Assembly (NCBI GenBank): GCA_040954595.2
Contig: CM082592.2
Span: 4,650,001 to 4,714,000, forward strand
Length of the DNA: 64,000 nt
Direction of reading: 5' to 3'
Origin: Balanoglossus misakiensis
Lineage: Eukaryota > Hemichordata
The position numbers and the translations under genes are program-made. Positions 12,029-20,546 of this stretch are shown here, piece by piece. The notes under the pieces are model-generated. The model saw only the letters and a program-made list of their open reading frames with translations. It was not told the origin of the DNA and ran no database searches. The first letter of the stretch is position 1. Each line of letters starts with the position of its first letter.

Positions 12029-13692
12029 GGTGATGGTGATGGTGATGATGATGGTGATGGTGATGGTGACGATGATGTAAACAAGTCTTATATAGCATTT
12101 ATTGCTCACAAAATATTTGATATTCTGCCGTTATTCTAATAAGAGTTTCCAAAGCCCATGTGTATCCAATTCTATTCTACTGTTGCATTGGATAGACTAG
12201 GATCTTTGAAACAACTGAAATTTCTCTTTTTTACATTTTAAACACAGCACACAGTATTACAGTGGTTTTACGATTATGTCAACAATCCGGCTGTTCCAAG
12301 TCAACTGGCAACAGTCCTGAAAAAACTGTGTGCGCTGTACGGATTATGGAGCATGGAGAAACATATGGCAACCCTATATCAAGGTATCACGTTTGATCAC
12401 CAACGATGACTTTCTTTATTAAAGGGACTTTAGCTTTTGGCGATCATATCACTGTTTTATAATTTGTTCGACTTTTTTTCTCGCATTCTGTTATATATTT
12501 TCTGATTTAGAATTTCAGTATGACCCAACATGACTTTACTTCCATTTTACACATGGCGAAAATCCGCCATTTTGAAATTATGAGGACCCTATGATATTAT
12601 ATTATGGAATTCAAACTTGGAATGTACCCATACGAAATCATGTAGCTGGGAAGTTAGTGAGAAAAAACACTCTACCAAATAAGTTTCTTGGTATTTGGAT
12701 GGGTCTAATGATTGGTCCGTTTCTGCGAATGTGATTTACTGATGTTTATTTTTCATTCCTCATTTCCTGCAAAATCCAACAGGTGGGTTTATGTCCGGGA
12801 GTGAGCCTGGGAGGCTTGTGCGAGGAAGCATTCTCTCGCTTTCACATCAGTTGAAAGACGATGCCGTTGCTCTGGTGGATGTCTTTGCCCCGCCAGACTT
12901 TGTCTTGGATTCTCCCATTGGGCAGGCCGATGGACAGGTAGGAATGCTGCCTCTTGGAATGTGTATATATCTTGAATAGGCTTAAAGGGCCACGATCGTC
13001 TTATGCCCATGTGCCAAACCAGAGACTCTGGTTGCAAAAATTGTATACCGTCAATGCCGTAAGGCGGTGTGCTGTCCTAACAACAGACAAGATTGGGACA
13101 AAACTAAAGTCTACTTATACGGTGCGAAGGAATGATACAGTACCATGATGTCAAAATTCTTATGAATGATTAATCAGTCTTTTGGGTACTCGAAATGAAG
13201 ATTCCCTCATAAAATCTCCAAATTGATATACAAATACTGATGGCCCACAAACATTGTGTTTTACATCAGAAGTAAATAATCTGTGAGGTACATGTATTGA
13301 TCTGTCAGGAAGCTTTGAGTGTTTCAAAAATAGTAAGCTTATCCTGCCCCACATGTGATCGATCGTCAGTCAAATTGTAGACTTGCTTGTTATGCAGCTG
13401 CATATAAAAATTTGCAATTAGGTTTTCCCGAATCCTGCCCCACATGTGATCGATCGTCAGTTAAATTGTAGACTTACTTGTTATGCAGCTGCATATAAAA
13501 ATTTGCAATTAGGTTTTCCCGAATTTTATACATTTTAAGTCTTATTTTATTTCTATCACCATTTTATCTTCTCAGATTTACAAGAACTTGTACAGTGCCA
13601 TCATGCGAACCCCCAAGGTTTTGGAGAGACCAGATTGGTGGAGAGAGTTCACACAGAAACCAGTCGTTGGTTCCCTGCATGAAAAATTGTAG
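433..13692 (+). CDS. ACOX3: Peroxisomal acyl-coenzyme A oxidase 3 (5' partial, 14 exons)
   Basis: FAD-dependent oxidase that introduces the trans-2 double bond into branched-chain acyl-CoAs in peroxisomes and releases H2O2. Exons: 433-663, 1076-1150, 1423-1512, 1958-2190, 4661-4757, 5803-5985, 6429-6551, 8520-8640, 9330-9452, 11082-11192, 11685-11839, 12248-12383, 12783-12937, 13576-13692. Every join keeps frame and gives 649 residues; human ACOX3 has 700, so about 50 N-terminal residues are missing upstream. The order of family landmarks matches ACOX3 rather than ACOX1: [56 protein letters not shown], the TYEGDN segment with the catalytic-base glutamate, then [20 protein letters not shown]. 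All introns use GT-AG except the GC-AG intron at 11840. The C-terminus is EKL where mammals have SKL. Confidence 0.95.
1567..1848. repeat. Tandem duplication, about 142-bp unit, in ACOX3 intron 3
   Basis: Two nearly identical copies (1567-1706 and 1712-1848) both run from a gggtta A-rich stretch through gagtcattgggctgttgg to attttcgggcat. They differ mainly in the length of an A-run. High identity implies a recent duplication. Confidence 0.85.
2661..2786. mobile_element. Family F hairpin MITE with 8-bp target duplication
   Basis: Perfect 20-bp terminal inverted repeats at 2661-2680 and 2766-2785 enclose a second inverted pair, so the whole element can fold into one hairpin. Each TIR is itself a palindrome (ATCTGATT, AA, AATCAGAT). 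The direct repeat gactaggt flanks the element at 2653-2660 and 2787-2794. An 8-bp duplication is typical of hAT-like transposons; there is no internal coding sequence. Confidence 0.7.
3678..3845 (+). mobile_element. Family A MITE (TACTGTAAAAC / TTTTCGCGAG), truncated copy 1
   Basis: It begins with the TACTGTAAAACAGG terminus and is followed by repeated ttttcgcga words typical of the other copies at 6917, 7233, 7781 and 8042. The right terminus is missing; the copy stops in the internal aacagttgcctcttt block. Confidence 0.7.
4221..4630 (+). mobile_element. Family D MITE, TTAA-flanked, copy 1
   Basis: About 410 bp and nearly identical to 38121-38534. The right end is CGTACATCC followed by TTAA at 4631-4634; the left end is slightly degraded. 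Inside, a roughly 23-bp inverted pair (aaatataggggtcaccgcgc and its complement near 4451) encloses a 120-bp core. The element ends 30 bp before ACOX3 exon 4661-4757, so its edge lies within or beside the acceptor region. Confidence 0.8.
4876..5022 (-). repeat. Family K interspersed repeat, copy 1
   Basis: Read on the minus strand it contains a tagtccagacttgaattc block, tactgggcatttcat, an A-rich stretch and aaaagttacagct. The same order recurs at 5637, 18600 and 33133. Class unknown; no TIR seen. Confidence 0.55.
5447..5629 (+). mobile_element. Family B MITE, TTAA-flanked, copy 1
   Basis: Shares its whole body with 8117-8301: accatggca, gatctagccaatcagagatt, ggtggcacacg and gttctttagaa blocks. 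The right terminus GGTGACTGTATACCT is followed by TTAA at 5630-5633. The left terminus has decayed to aaaggtcacct. Confidence 0.8.
5637..5757 (+). repeat. Family K interspersed repeat, copy 2
   Basis: Contains aactgggcatttcatgatgc, caagaaactacagtagata and aaaagttacagct. Family B copy 1 adjoins it directly, suggesting that B inserted into a K copy. The repeat ends about 45 bp before the ACOX3 exon at 5803. Confidence 0.5.
6917..7129 (+). mobile_element. Family A MITE, complete copy 2
   Basis: The best-preserved family A copy: 27-bp perfect terminal inverted repeats starting TACTGTAAAACACTTTATTT and ending in the complement at 7129. The outer dinucleotide is TA on both sides, consistent with a TA target duplication as in mariner-like elements. 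The interior consists of ttcgcg-rich non-coding DNA. Confidence 0.85.
7233..7400 (+). mobile_element. Family A MITE, copy 3 (carries the empty site for B)
   Basis: Termini are ctgtaaaccgggaaattttc and the near-complement gaaaatttcccgtttagcag. The internal stretch gacgattaattttc (around 7300) is uninterrupted and is the empty-site counterpart of the family B insertion in copy 5. Confidence 0.75.
7781..7905 (+). mobile_element. Family A MITE, truncated copy 4
   Basis: Starts TACTGTAAAACAAGTTATTT, continues through ttttcgcgagcga and aaaaagtcgcg, and loses similarity after the gcagtttgtgaaata stretch. Confidence 0.65.
8042..8424 (+). mobile_element. Family A MITE, copy 5, split by a family B insertion
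   Basis: Left part 8042-8116 starts TACTGTAAAACGGG; right part 8302-8424 ends cgttttacagta. Between them sits family B copy 2. Removing B and one TTAA restores gacgattaattttctcg, matching copy 3. Confidence 0.8.
8117..8301 (+). mobile_element. Family B MITE, copy 2, nested in family A at TTAA
   Basis: 185 bp with perfect 16-bp TIRs AGGTATACGGTCACCT at 8117 and the complement ending at 8301. TTAA lies on both sides (8113-8116 and 8302-8305). The TTAA duplication and lack of coding capacity fit a piggyBac-type non-autonomous element. Confidence 0.88.
8764..8852. repeat. Family L short repeat, copy 1
   Basis: About 90 bp, bounded by aaccctttcac and gtgaaaggtt, with ccattgttttctatggtaaa inside. 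A second copy lies at 10612-10700. The termini are inverted repeats. Confidence 0.5.
9597..9826. mobile_element. Family E MITE, complete copy 1
   Basis: Perfect 20-bp GC-rich TIRs (GAAGGGGTCGTCGCGCCGCG and its complement ending at 9826) enclose about 190 bp. A truncated copy with the same left end is at 22251. The element is inside an ACOX3 intron. The arginine-rich reading frame across the left TIR follows from the repeat and is not a gene. Confidence 0.85.
10288..10535 (+). mobile_element. Family C MITE, TTAA-flanked, copy 1 (right end lost)
   Basis: The TTAA at 10284-10287 precedes AGGGACAAAGTCGCTCTCTC. The internal block gtggatatatatagtgaatc, the gacacgagagtg/ctctcgt inverted pair and catttattcattttggcgag match copies in the polycystin gene. 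The right TIR is absent. Confidence 0.7.
10612..10700. repeat. Family L short repeat, copy 2
   Basis: Runs from aaccctttcac to ggaaaggtt with the shared ccattgttttctatggtaa core. Compare 8764-8852. Confidence 0.5.
11321..11560. repeat. TGTC-rich simple repeat with agctcacatg inverted motif
   Basis: Two agctcacatgttc/catgagctgatgtc palindromes followed by (TGTC)n and (TGCC)n tracts. The cysteine- and leucine-rich reading frames through it are artefacts of the repeat. Confidence 0.75.
11957..12077. repeat. (GAT)n/(GGT)n microsatellite in an ACOX3 intron
   Basis: About 120 bp of GAT, GAC and GGT units. It explains the polyaspartate and polyhistidine reading frames on the two strands. Confidence 0.9.
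13341..13522. repeat. Tandem duplication, 91-bp unit, before the last ACOX3 exon
   Basis: The unit starting atcctgccccacatgtgatc occurs at 13341 and again at 13432, differing by only a few substitutions. The second copy ends about 50 bp before the final exon at 13576. Confidence 0.85.
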
Positions 13693-15135
13693 AAGGAACA
13701 GTTGAAACTACCGTTGCCATGGACACGAATCAAGTATAACGTGGACATAGACTTCTGAACCGTTTTTCTTCCCGGTTCTTACCATTAAACGAGAATTGAA
13801 AAGAACTGTTTTTACCTAAGGCAGATTTATACTGCAAGGTCGTTTTTTGAGATGAAGTGCAATATGTATTTTATGATTGCCTAGAAATTTGTCAAATGCA
13901 AAGGTGAATGTTGCAGCAATTTAAAACCTTAGTAAGCCTGAGACCAAGATATTTTTATCTCAAATATTATCGATTTTATTACAGTAGACATATTTGTGAG
14001 GAATTTTATATCAAAAGAACAAAATCTTGCTTGTTTGGTTGGTTGGTTCAAGTAAGTGAAATATTACAATCACCTTGATTCTACTCAAATTGTGACATTA
14101 CTATATTTTATTATATTTACATGTTGACCTATGGAACTCACCGTAAACACATTTTTAGCAAAAGATCAGATATGCTCTTTAAATCCTGCAAGTGGTTACA
14201 GAACATTTTGAAAATATTTAATATAATTTGTTGTGATGGTGATGTCATTGAATAGTAAATGCAAAGTGTCCGTTTCAATGCAAACTTAAGTAAAACATAT
14301 ATATTTTCAAGAGATATATACCAGTAATACATTATCTTGGCAGTATTGTCAAGGTATAGTAAAATTATGAGAAATTTTTATTATTAATTGTATCTCACGA
14401 TAGATGACATTTTTAGTTGGGTGAGTTGATTGTGAGATGTTTTGTAGTGGTTATGTTGTATGTCAGACTGATGATAGTGTATCTTTGATGGAATTAAAGA
14501 TGTGTGAACTTATGAAATTTTGAGTGTTTTTGGTTTAATTGTTGGGGGAAATTCAGTATTTTTTTGTCTAACAAAATGTGATTAAAAGTTATGAAACGGA
14601 GCATTCTTGAGTTTGCATTCACAGAACATGAGATGATGGACGTAAAGCGGGCTTGATTAATCCTTTCTTTGCTCGAAGTCGGGAATTTTTTTTTTTTGTC
14701 ACAGCATGTTGCATATTCGTTACGCAAGTGATGAGGTCAACGTACGCTTATACTTGCGGGTAACGTACGTCATCTGTCCCAGGGCGAAGTCTTACTTCTT
14801 TCCCGTGTTTTGTTTCGCCTTGTTTAATATAGAATTCGTTTCCATGGAAGACGTCCTGGTGATTGCCTTCATGGCAACTCGTACCGCGCAGCGCCTGCGC
14901 GAAAAGGCGATGAGTAATTGGCCGAAGGTGGTTCGAGATCACACGCGCGCTGACCAACAGGTAATACACACACCCGGCACGCGACGGACATCGTCAGTCG
15001 CGGACATGCCAGTTGGCGAGCACTCTGCGCTGCCGAAAGCGACAACTTCGAGCATCGTGGAGTTCGCAGTCGGCCTTTAGAAAAAAAAGAGGGACACTCT
15101 CTTTTAATTTGCTCAGAAACAGACGAAAATACGAG
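13693..15135. other. ACOX3 3' UTR, intergenic DNA and opsin upstream region
   Basis: After the ACOX3 stop an ATTAAA at 13784-13789 is a weak candidate polyadenylation signal. No convincing exon is visible. A reading frame at 14706-15080 lies upstream of the opsin in a different frame and is probably promoter or 5' UTR sequence. Confidence 0.5.
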
Positions 15136-18100
15136 ATGTCAACAACAGAAACGATGTTGCCACCAGCTTCAAGCACAGCAGCAAGCGACTTTGAGCACAA
15201 GTCGACACTGACATCAAAGGCAGATGATACAATTGCAGTGTTGCTGACGTTGACAAGTAAGGCTTCATGATTATTTCTTGCACTCTCATTTGTGTGTTTT
15301 GCTGGCACTGTGAATTATGTTATTGACAACAGCACATCACGACGAATTACCCACAGCAGCGGGTAAAAAAAGATACGGGTGCCCATCATATTGCAAATTT
15401 GGTGTACAGGTACAAGTAATTTCTTTCTTTTTTCGACTTTTCATTTCTGGTGCCTTGCCCCTGCACGTATGATTGTGTTTTACATTTCAACGATTCAACC
15501 GACATAACTGATCATAGTAATCGCGCTCTTCGACTGCACTTTCAATTAGCTCAATTTTGACAGGTTTTGCCGAAGTAGAGACGTTTGTCAATGCCTGTCG
15601 TTGTTACGCATCTCCTCGCACGCTCCGATGAACCATTAATATTCGGTTTGCGGCTACTGACGACTCTTTTCAAGAATCAAAGAGTCCTTTAACTGTCGTC
15701 GAGTTGTCCAATGATCATATAAGTTGGCAAGTGATGTGAACATTTAAAGTAAATGTAGATGTAGAACATTTCTCTTGAAATTTCTGTATTCGATAAATAT
15801 GCACAAATGTTCGAGCACACAATTCCCCAAAACGCAATTTCTAAGCATGGAATTCAGTGCCAAAATGATTTCTATATGAAAAAATGGTTGAGTTTAATTA
15901 TTGCATACATATGCCGGTTGCATTGTACGGGTACCAAAACGGGCGTTTGCCATAATGTCAACGTTAGGCTAAAATTTCAAGCTCACGCGAAAGAAGTCTG
16001 AAATCATCAGATGCTCTCCGACAATGTAGTTTTCGGTGTTGACTGCGCATGCGAGCTTTACCTTGTATTAAAGCCCTAGTATACTATAGCAGGCCATGGC
16101 AAATGTCCAGACTCTCTCACAGCCCCTCTCGCTGCCTATGCGCATGCAGGCTTGATGGTCTGATTGCAATGAGTGCCCGGCGAGAGGTTCGCTACACAGC
16201 ACCACACGGTGTTTCTCCGTTGCTGAACTGTTGCGGGCACATCATAGAGAATACATGTACATGGAGTTGAGAAGGCATCGTTGTATAAAAAAAAACAATT
16301 TCCGCACCTAAGTCTATACTAGAACCATTGGATAACATTTCGCACGCGTTAACACAAAACGCTTTTGAGAGTGTGACATCGATTTAATTCCGCGTTGTCG
16401 ATCAGACACTCCAAGCGGCCAAGAATGCGAGGATACACGGTCGTTCTCATTCCCTTCCTCTTTCAAAGGAAATCGACAAAGGCATTTAAGTTGATTGTTT
16501 CCCTGGCAACCGTTGGCTAGCAGTTCGAATCATCCGATCATCCGTGCCTCTTCTGCGCATGTGGATGTACTAGCCTTTTATTTGTCTAATATCCTCGAAA
16601 AATATCGCTCTGCGTGAATTGAATTGAATTGAATTACATTCTTCCTGTATATTCACGAGTCTCTATAGGTAATCCAGAAATTGAATTTCCTTATTTTACA
16701 TATGTCTCCCTGCAGTTGTACTTACCGTCTTCGGCAATGCCGTCGTCCTGTGTTTGACTTGGAAACGGCGAAAGAATCTCAAACCGATGGATTTCATGAT
16801 CGCCAATCTGGCCATCACCGACCTAGGGGTCGCTTTTCTCGGATATCCTTTCTCGGCGTCGGCTGCTTATCACCACAAGGTAAGACTGTCTGGGGTTGTG
16901 TAGAGTTAGGGTTATGCATGTAGACTCTCACAGCCCACGGTTCGCTACAATAAGGCTCTTCACTGACGAGCCCTCAACCGTTTGGCAATTAAGGGAGAGG
17001 CACCGTTTGGTGTTGTGTAGCGCAATCAGTCCATAAGCCTGCATGGACGACGAGAGGGGCTGTGAGAGAGTCTAGGGCTGAATGGCGTCCGAGCCCCCTA
17101 ACCCTAACACTGGGGGTCACTCAAGCCAACCCACCCTAATCCTAACCGGAGGGACTGTGCTGCAGCAAAATACACCATAGCCTTAATCTGAGCGGACCTC
17201 GTATTTACCGACATTCGGACATCATCTATCTACATACCCAGATACGAATGTTACGATACCCGAAACTGTGACACTCTGTTGTCGTAAAATGATTGAAATA
17301 TTCAATGATAAAGACGTTTTTAACACGTCCCACCGCCTTTTACAACAGAAACAATTAGAACTGACCAAAGAAAACTGTCCGAAATGTCAGTTTTCCCGCG
17401 GAAATGTCACAGACCGCCGAGAAAACAGGTGCTTGGCATGGCTAATTAAATGTTCAGGGACCGTACCCGGGACCGTACCAAAGCGTTCGGATAATCCGAA
17501 ATTCGGATAATTGGTGTTCGGATAATCGGTGTTCCACTGTAGTATGATGGGTAGGCCATTTGATTTTGTAGAAAAAGTGGGATGGGAACACCTAGACTCT
17601 CTCATTGTGTATTTATATTCATTTTTATACGATGGCTGTATAAAAATCAGGAAAATGACAATTTTCTCAACTTTGAGTAGACCACTACCATAATCCTGTT
17701 TTGTCTTTGTAGTGGAACTCCGGACGTGTGGGTTGTCAGTTCTATGGTTTCGTTGGACTCTACTTCAGCACCATCAGTATTACATCCATGTCATATCTGG
17801 CCTTGTTTCGGTACATAAAGGTTTGCCGGGATGACGTGGGTAAGTTCATTTTTGTGATCTCAGGGAACAGATATTACAACAACTATTCAATCCGGGTCAC
17901 CCTGTTTTTGTAACGCTAAGTGAGCCTGATGGGGTCAACGTACTTTTTGATCTTAGCGAAGGACTACGGTACATTTTACAGCAAATCTACCATAGCATCA
18001 AATGTACTTGCGCGTGTATTGTATATGTCCTTATCCTAGATACTGATCGACAAAAGTAGTTTAGCTCACAAAATAAGCTAACGGTGTATGAAAAAAAACG

Positions 18101-20546
18101 ATGTTTGTTTCCCTGCCAAAAGGTTCAACTTTAGTTTTGATAATAAACTTCTAGATTTTGGCAAAATGCTATTATTGTCAAAAGTGTACTTTTTGTACAA
18201 CATTATAATAAATTGTAATTTTTTACAAACGTCACAAAGCGATGGGTCAAAAAGCCACATCTTGTACGTTGAAATATAATTGAGATATAGCTATATAATA
18301 GTAATGAGCTTTAATGCGCGTTTTACACTGTATTCGTATGCAATAATCCCAGCTAGAAAACTAGTAGTTCCGATTGTGTTTGTTATTGTTTATTATTAAT
18401 TTCGACGTGTACATTAACACGACGTGCAACTTTCTACTTCTTTTCCAAAGCGTCTAAACTGACGAAGGAGAAGACACTTCTTGCTATAGTCATGATATGG
18501 GTGTACAGCTTGGTGTGGTCAGTCGTACCCCTACTTGGATGGAACAGGTAAATTCTCGCATCCAAATATGTGTATAGTCAACATTGTTAATGTGCAAGAA
18601 TTGAATTCAAGTCCGGACTAGAATTCATTTGCACACACACAGGCTATAATGACAAGTGGAGTACTGGGTATATTAGTATGGTTTTTGAGTAGAGCAAGAA
18701 ATTCCATTCAATACACAGAACAAAAAACTGGAAATAAATCCAAAAGTTACAGCTAATGTCCCTGTATGCGAACTTCGGTATCGATCCTGCCCTCTGACCC
18801 GGTGCATCAGATGTTGAGACTTTGCGTACTATCGACCGTTTGCCGCCCTTCCGGTCTCTCTGACAAGTTTTTAATACCAGATAACATTGAAGAAATTAAA
18901 GTTTCTGTCTGCGTTGCAGCTACGTTCCCGAACCCTTTGGGCTGTCGTGCACGGTCAACTGGAACGGTGACTCGCTGGCAGACGTCTCCTACATGGTTTG
19001 CTTGTTCCTCTTCGTGTTCTTTCTGCCAATAGTGGTGGTTCTGTTCAGTTATGCATCGATTGGCTTGAAGATATGGCTTCATCAACGCGCTATCAACAAC
19101 AACAGGGGAAGCCTTGCTCGCCGCGGAAGTGCTACCAGAAACCAGGTCGGCGCCAGACTCACTAAGGTGGGTCTGATGAAAAAAAAATCAGATTTCTTAC
19201 ATTTGCGCGCGATTGCTCACAGACATGTACGTGCGACTGAACAAGTTGTGAATTTTTGACCAAAAATTACAACTTAAAATCCCCCAAACAAATGTGCAGA
19301 ATTCACCGCAAAAATTCCTACTCGGTTACCCCTAGTAACCTGCATACCAAATTATGCGGGTTTTTTTTGACAAGAAGGCAACAAAATTAGAAATGAGATA
19401 ACCCAGCAAGTGGAACCAAGGAGGTTTCGCAGGAAACCTGTACATACTACAAAATTCAATTTAGTAGCAACAGCCGCCAAACCAGCAACACGAAGTAAAC
19501 TTCCAAAGCAATTGCAGAAGACGTTTCAGAGAGGATTTTGTAATCTAAATGTAAATACTGCAGAATTTCGTCACAGTTTTAGCAAACCTGACTTGGAGCA
19601 TCCGAGATGCATAGCTTGTCGGTTCTGAGAAATTGCCAGTCGTTCACAGATGACAACGGTGTCCGGTGTCGACGAAAATAAAACTGATAACTGAAAATCC
19701 CCCCCCCCCACAATCGTTGACGGAAGAGTTCAAGCGATCTCCCTAACCTTCTGAAATCTGGTGTTCTTTTCATTGCAGATTGCACTTGCCATTACTGTCT
19801 GCTTCTTGATCTCGTGGAGTCCATATGCTATTCAGTCGCTGATGGTTGTTGTGTGTGGTGCGAACAGCGTGCCGGTGTCAGTGTCGGCTGCATCGGCCAT
19901 GTTCGCCAAGGTATCCTCGCTCTACAACCCCGTCATTTACTACACATTCAACAAGAAGTTCAGAGAAAATGCCAACGCATTGATTTGCTGCTGCGGTTGC
20001 ATTTTTCTGCAAAAGACCTTCAACTACAACACGAACGTCGTAGTTGGCGATCAGCAAGAACTGCCAAACAGGCGCGTGGTGTTACGTGTACGGACGACAT
20101 GCACGTCGAATTCTATCACGGCGGCAAAGAACAGAGATTTGACCTCCGGCTCCCCGTCGAAAAAGCGCGTTGTGTGCGCAGACCTGCCGAGTACGTTGCT
20201 CTACAGCCGGGAGATCGAGAGCAGCTCTCCCTCCTCAGAGATGAAAAGAGTACCAGTAGACCGCCCTCTAGCGGCCCTGAATCAGCCAACCACCGACATC
20301 TGGCATGCCACGCGCGTAGTGGTAAAAACACCAGAGCAGATCGCCATGGCCGTGGAGACAGAACTGTCGACCTCGCTTTACGACAAGGAAGAGCCCGCTG
20401 CTTGGGAAAGCCACGACCCGTGCTACGTGGGGAAAGATTCGCAAAACAGGGTATTCACTGCCCGGAAGAAGAATTCAGCTTCGCACTCTTCGAAAGTGGT
20501 CGAGAAAATCGAATTGGAAAGCGTGGAGTCAATACATCATCAGTGA
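15136..20546 (+). CDS. Neuropsin-like opsin (Opn5/tetraopsin type), FRY variant
   Basis: Seven-TM light receptor, 507 residues. Exons: 15136-15256, 16716-16879, 17713-17839, 18451-18547, 18920-19166, 19779-20546; all joins keep frame. Opsin identity rests on Lys296 in FAKVSSLYNPVIY of TM7, which would form the retinal Schiff base, the Cys103/Cys180 disulfide pair and NPVIY. YVPEPFG-SCTVNW in loop 2 and RLTK-IALAI leading into TM6 point to neuropsin. TM3 ends LALFRYIKV, so the acidic residue of D/ERY is replaced by Phe127. The C-terminal tail of about 200 residues is long and begins with a CCCGC cluster that could be palmitoylated. The start at 15136 gives a Ser/Thr-rich N-terminus; an in-frame ATG at 15013 would add a basic segment unlike an extracellular opsin end. 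An AATAAA at 21349 may end the transcript. Confidence 0.92.
16108..16230 (-). repeat. Family J TIR element, copy 1 (partial)
   Basis: Reads cagactctctcacagcccct and continues like the reverse complement of 16921-17074 for about 60 bp, then more weakly. It lies in opsin intron 1. Confidence 0.55.
16921..17074 (+). mobile_element. Family J TIR element, copy 2
   Basis: 154 bp starting tagactctcacagccc and ending ggggctgtgagagagtcta, which are inverted repeats. It starts 41 bp after opsin exon 2. With copy 1 it places inverted sequence on both sides of that exon. Confidence 0.6.
17490..17540. repeat. Short ttcggataat repeat cluster
   Basis: Three to four copies of ttcggataat in direct and inverted orientation within about 50 bp of opsin intron 2. 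Purpose unknown; it may be the remnant end of a transposon. Confidence 0.4.
18600..18756 (+). repeat. Family K interspersed repeat, copy 3
   Basis: Begins with the near-palindrome gaattcaagtccggactaga and ends at aaaagttacagct, as in the copies at 4876, 5637 and 33133. Confidence 0.5.

Noticed and set aside
11865-12139. Polyhistidine, polyserine, polyisoleucine and polyaspartate frames on both strands
   Set aside because: All are translations of the GAT microsatellite.
14706-15080. 124-codon frame before the opsin
   Set aside because: Different frame from the opsin, no domain, and no splice link that would join it to exon 2.
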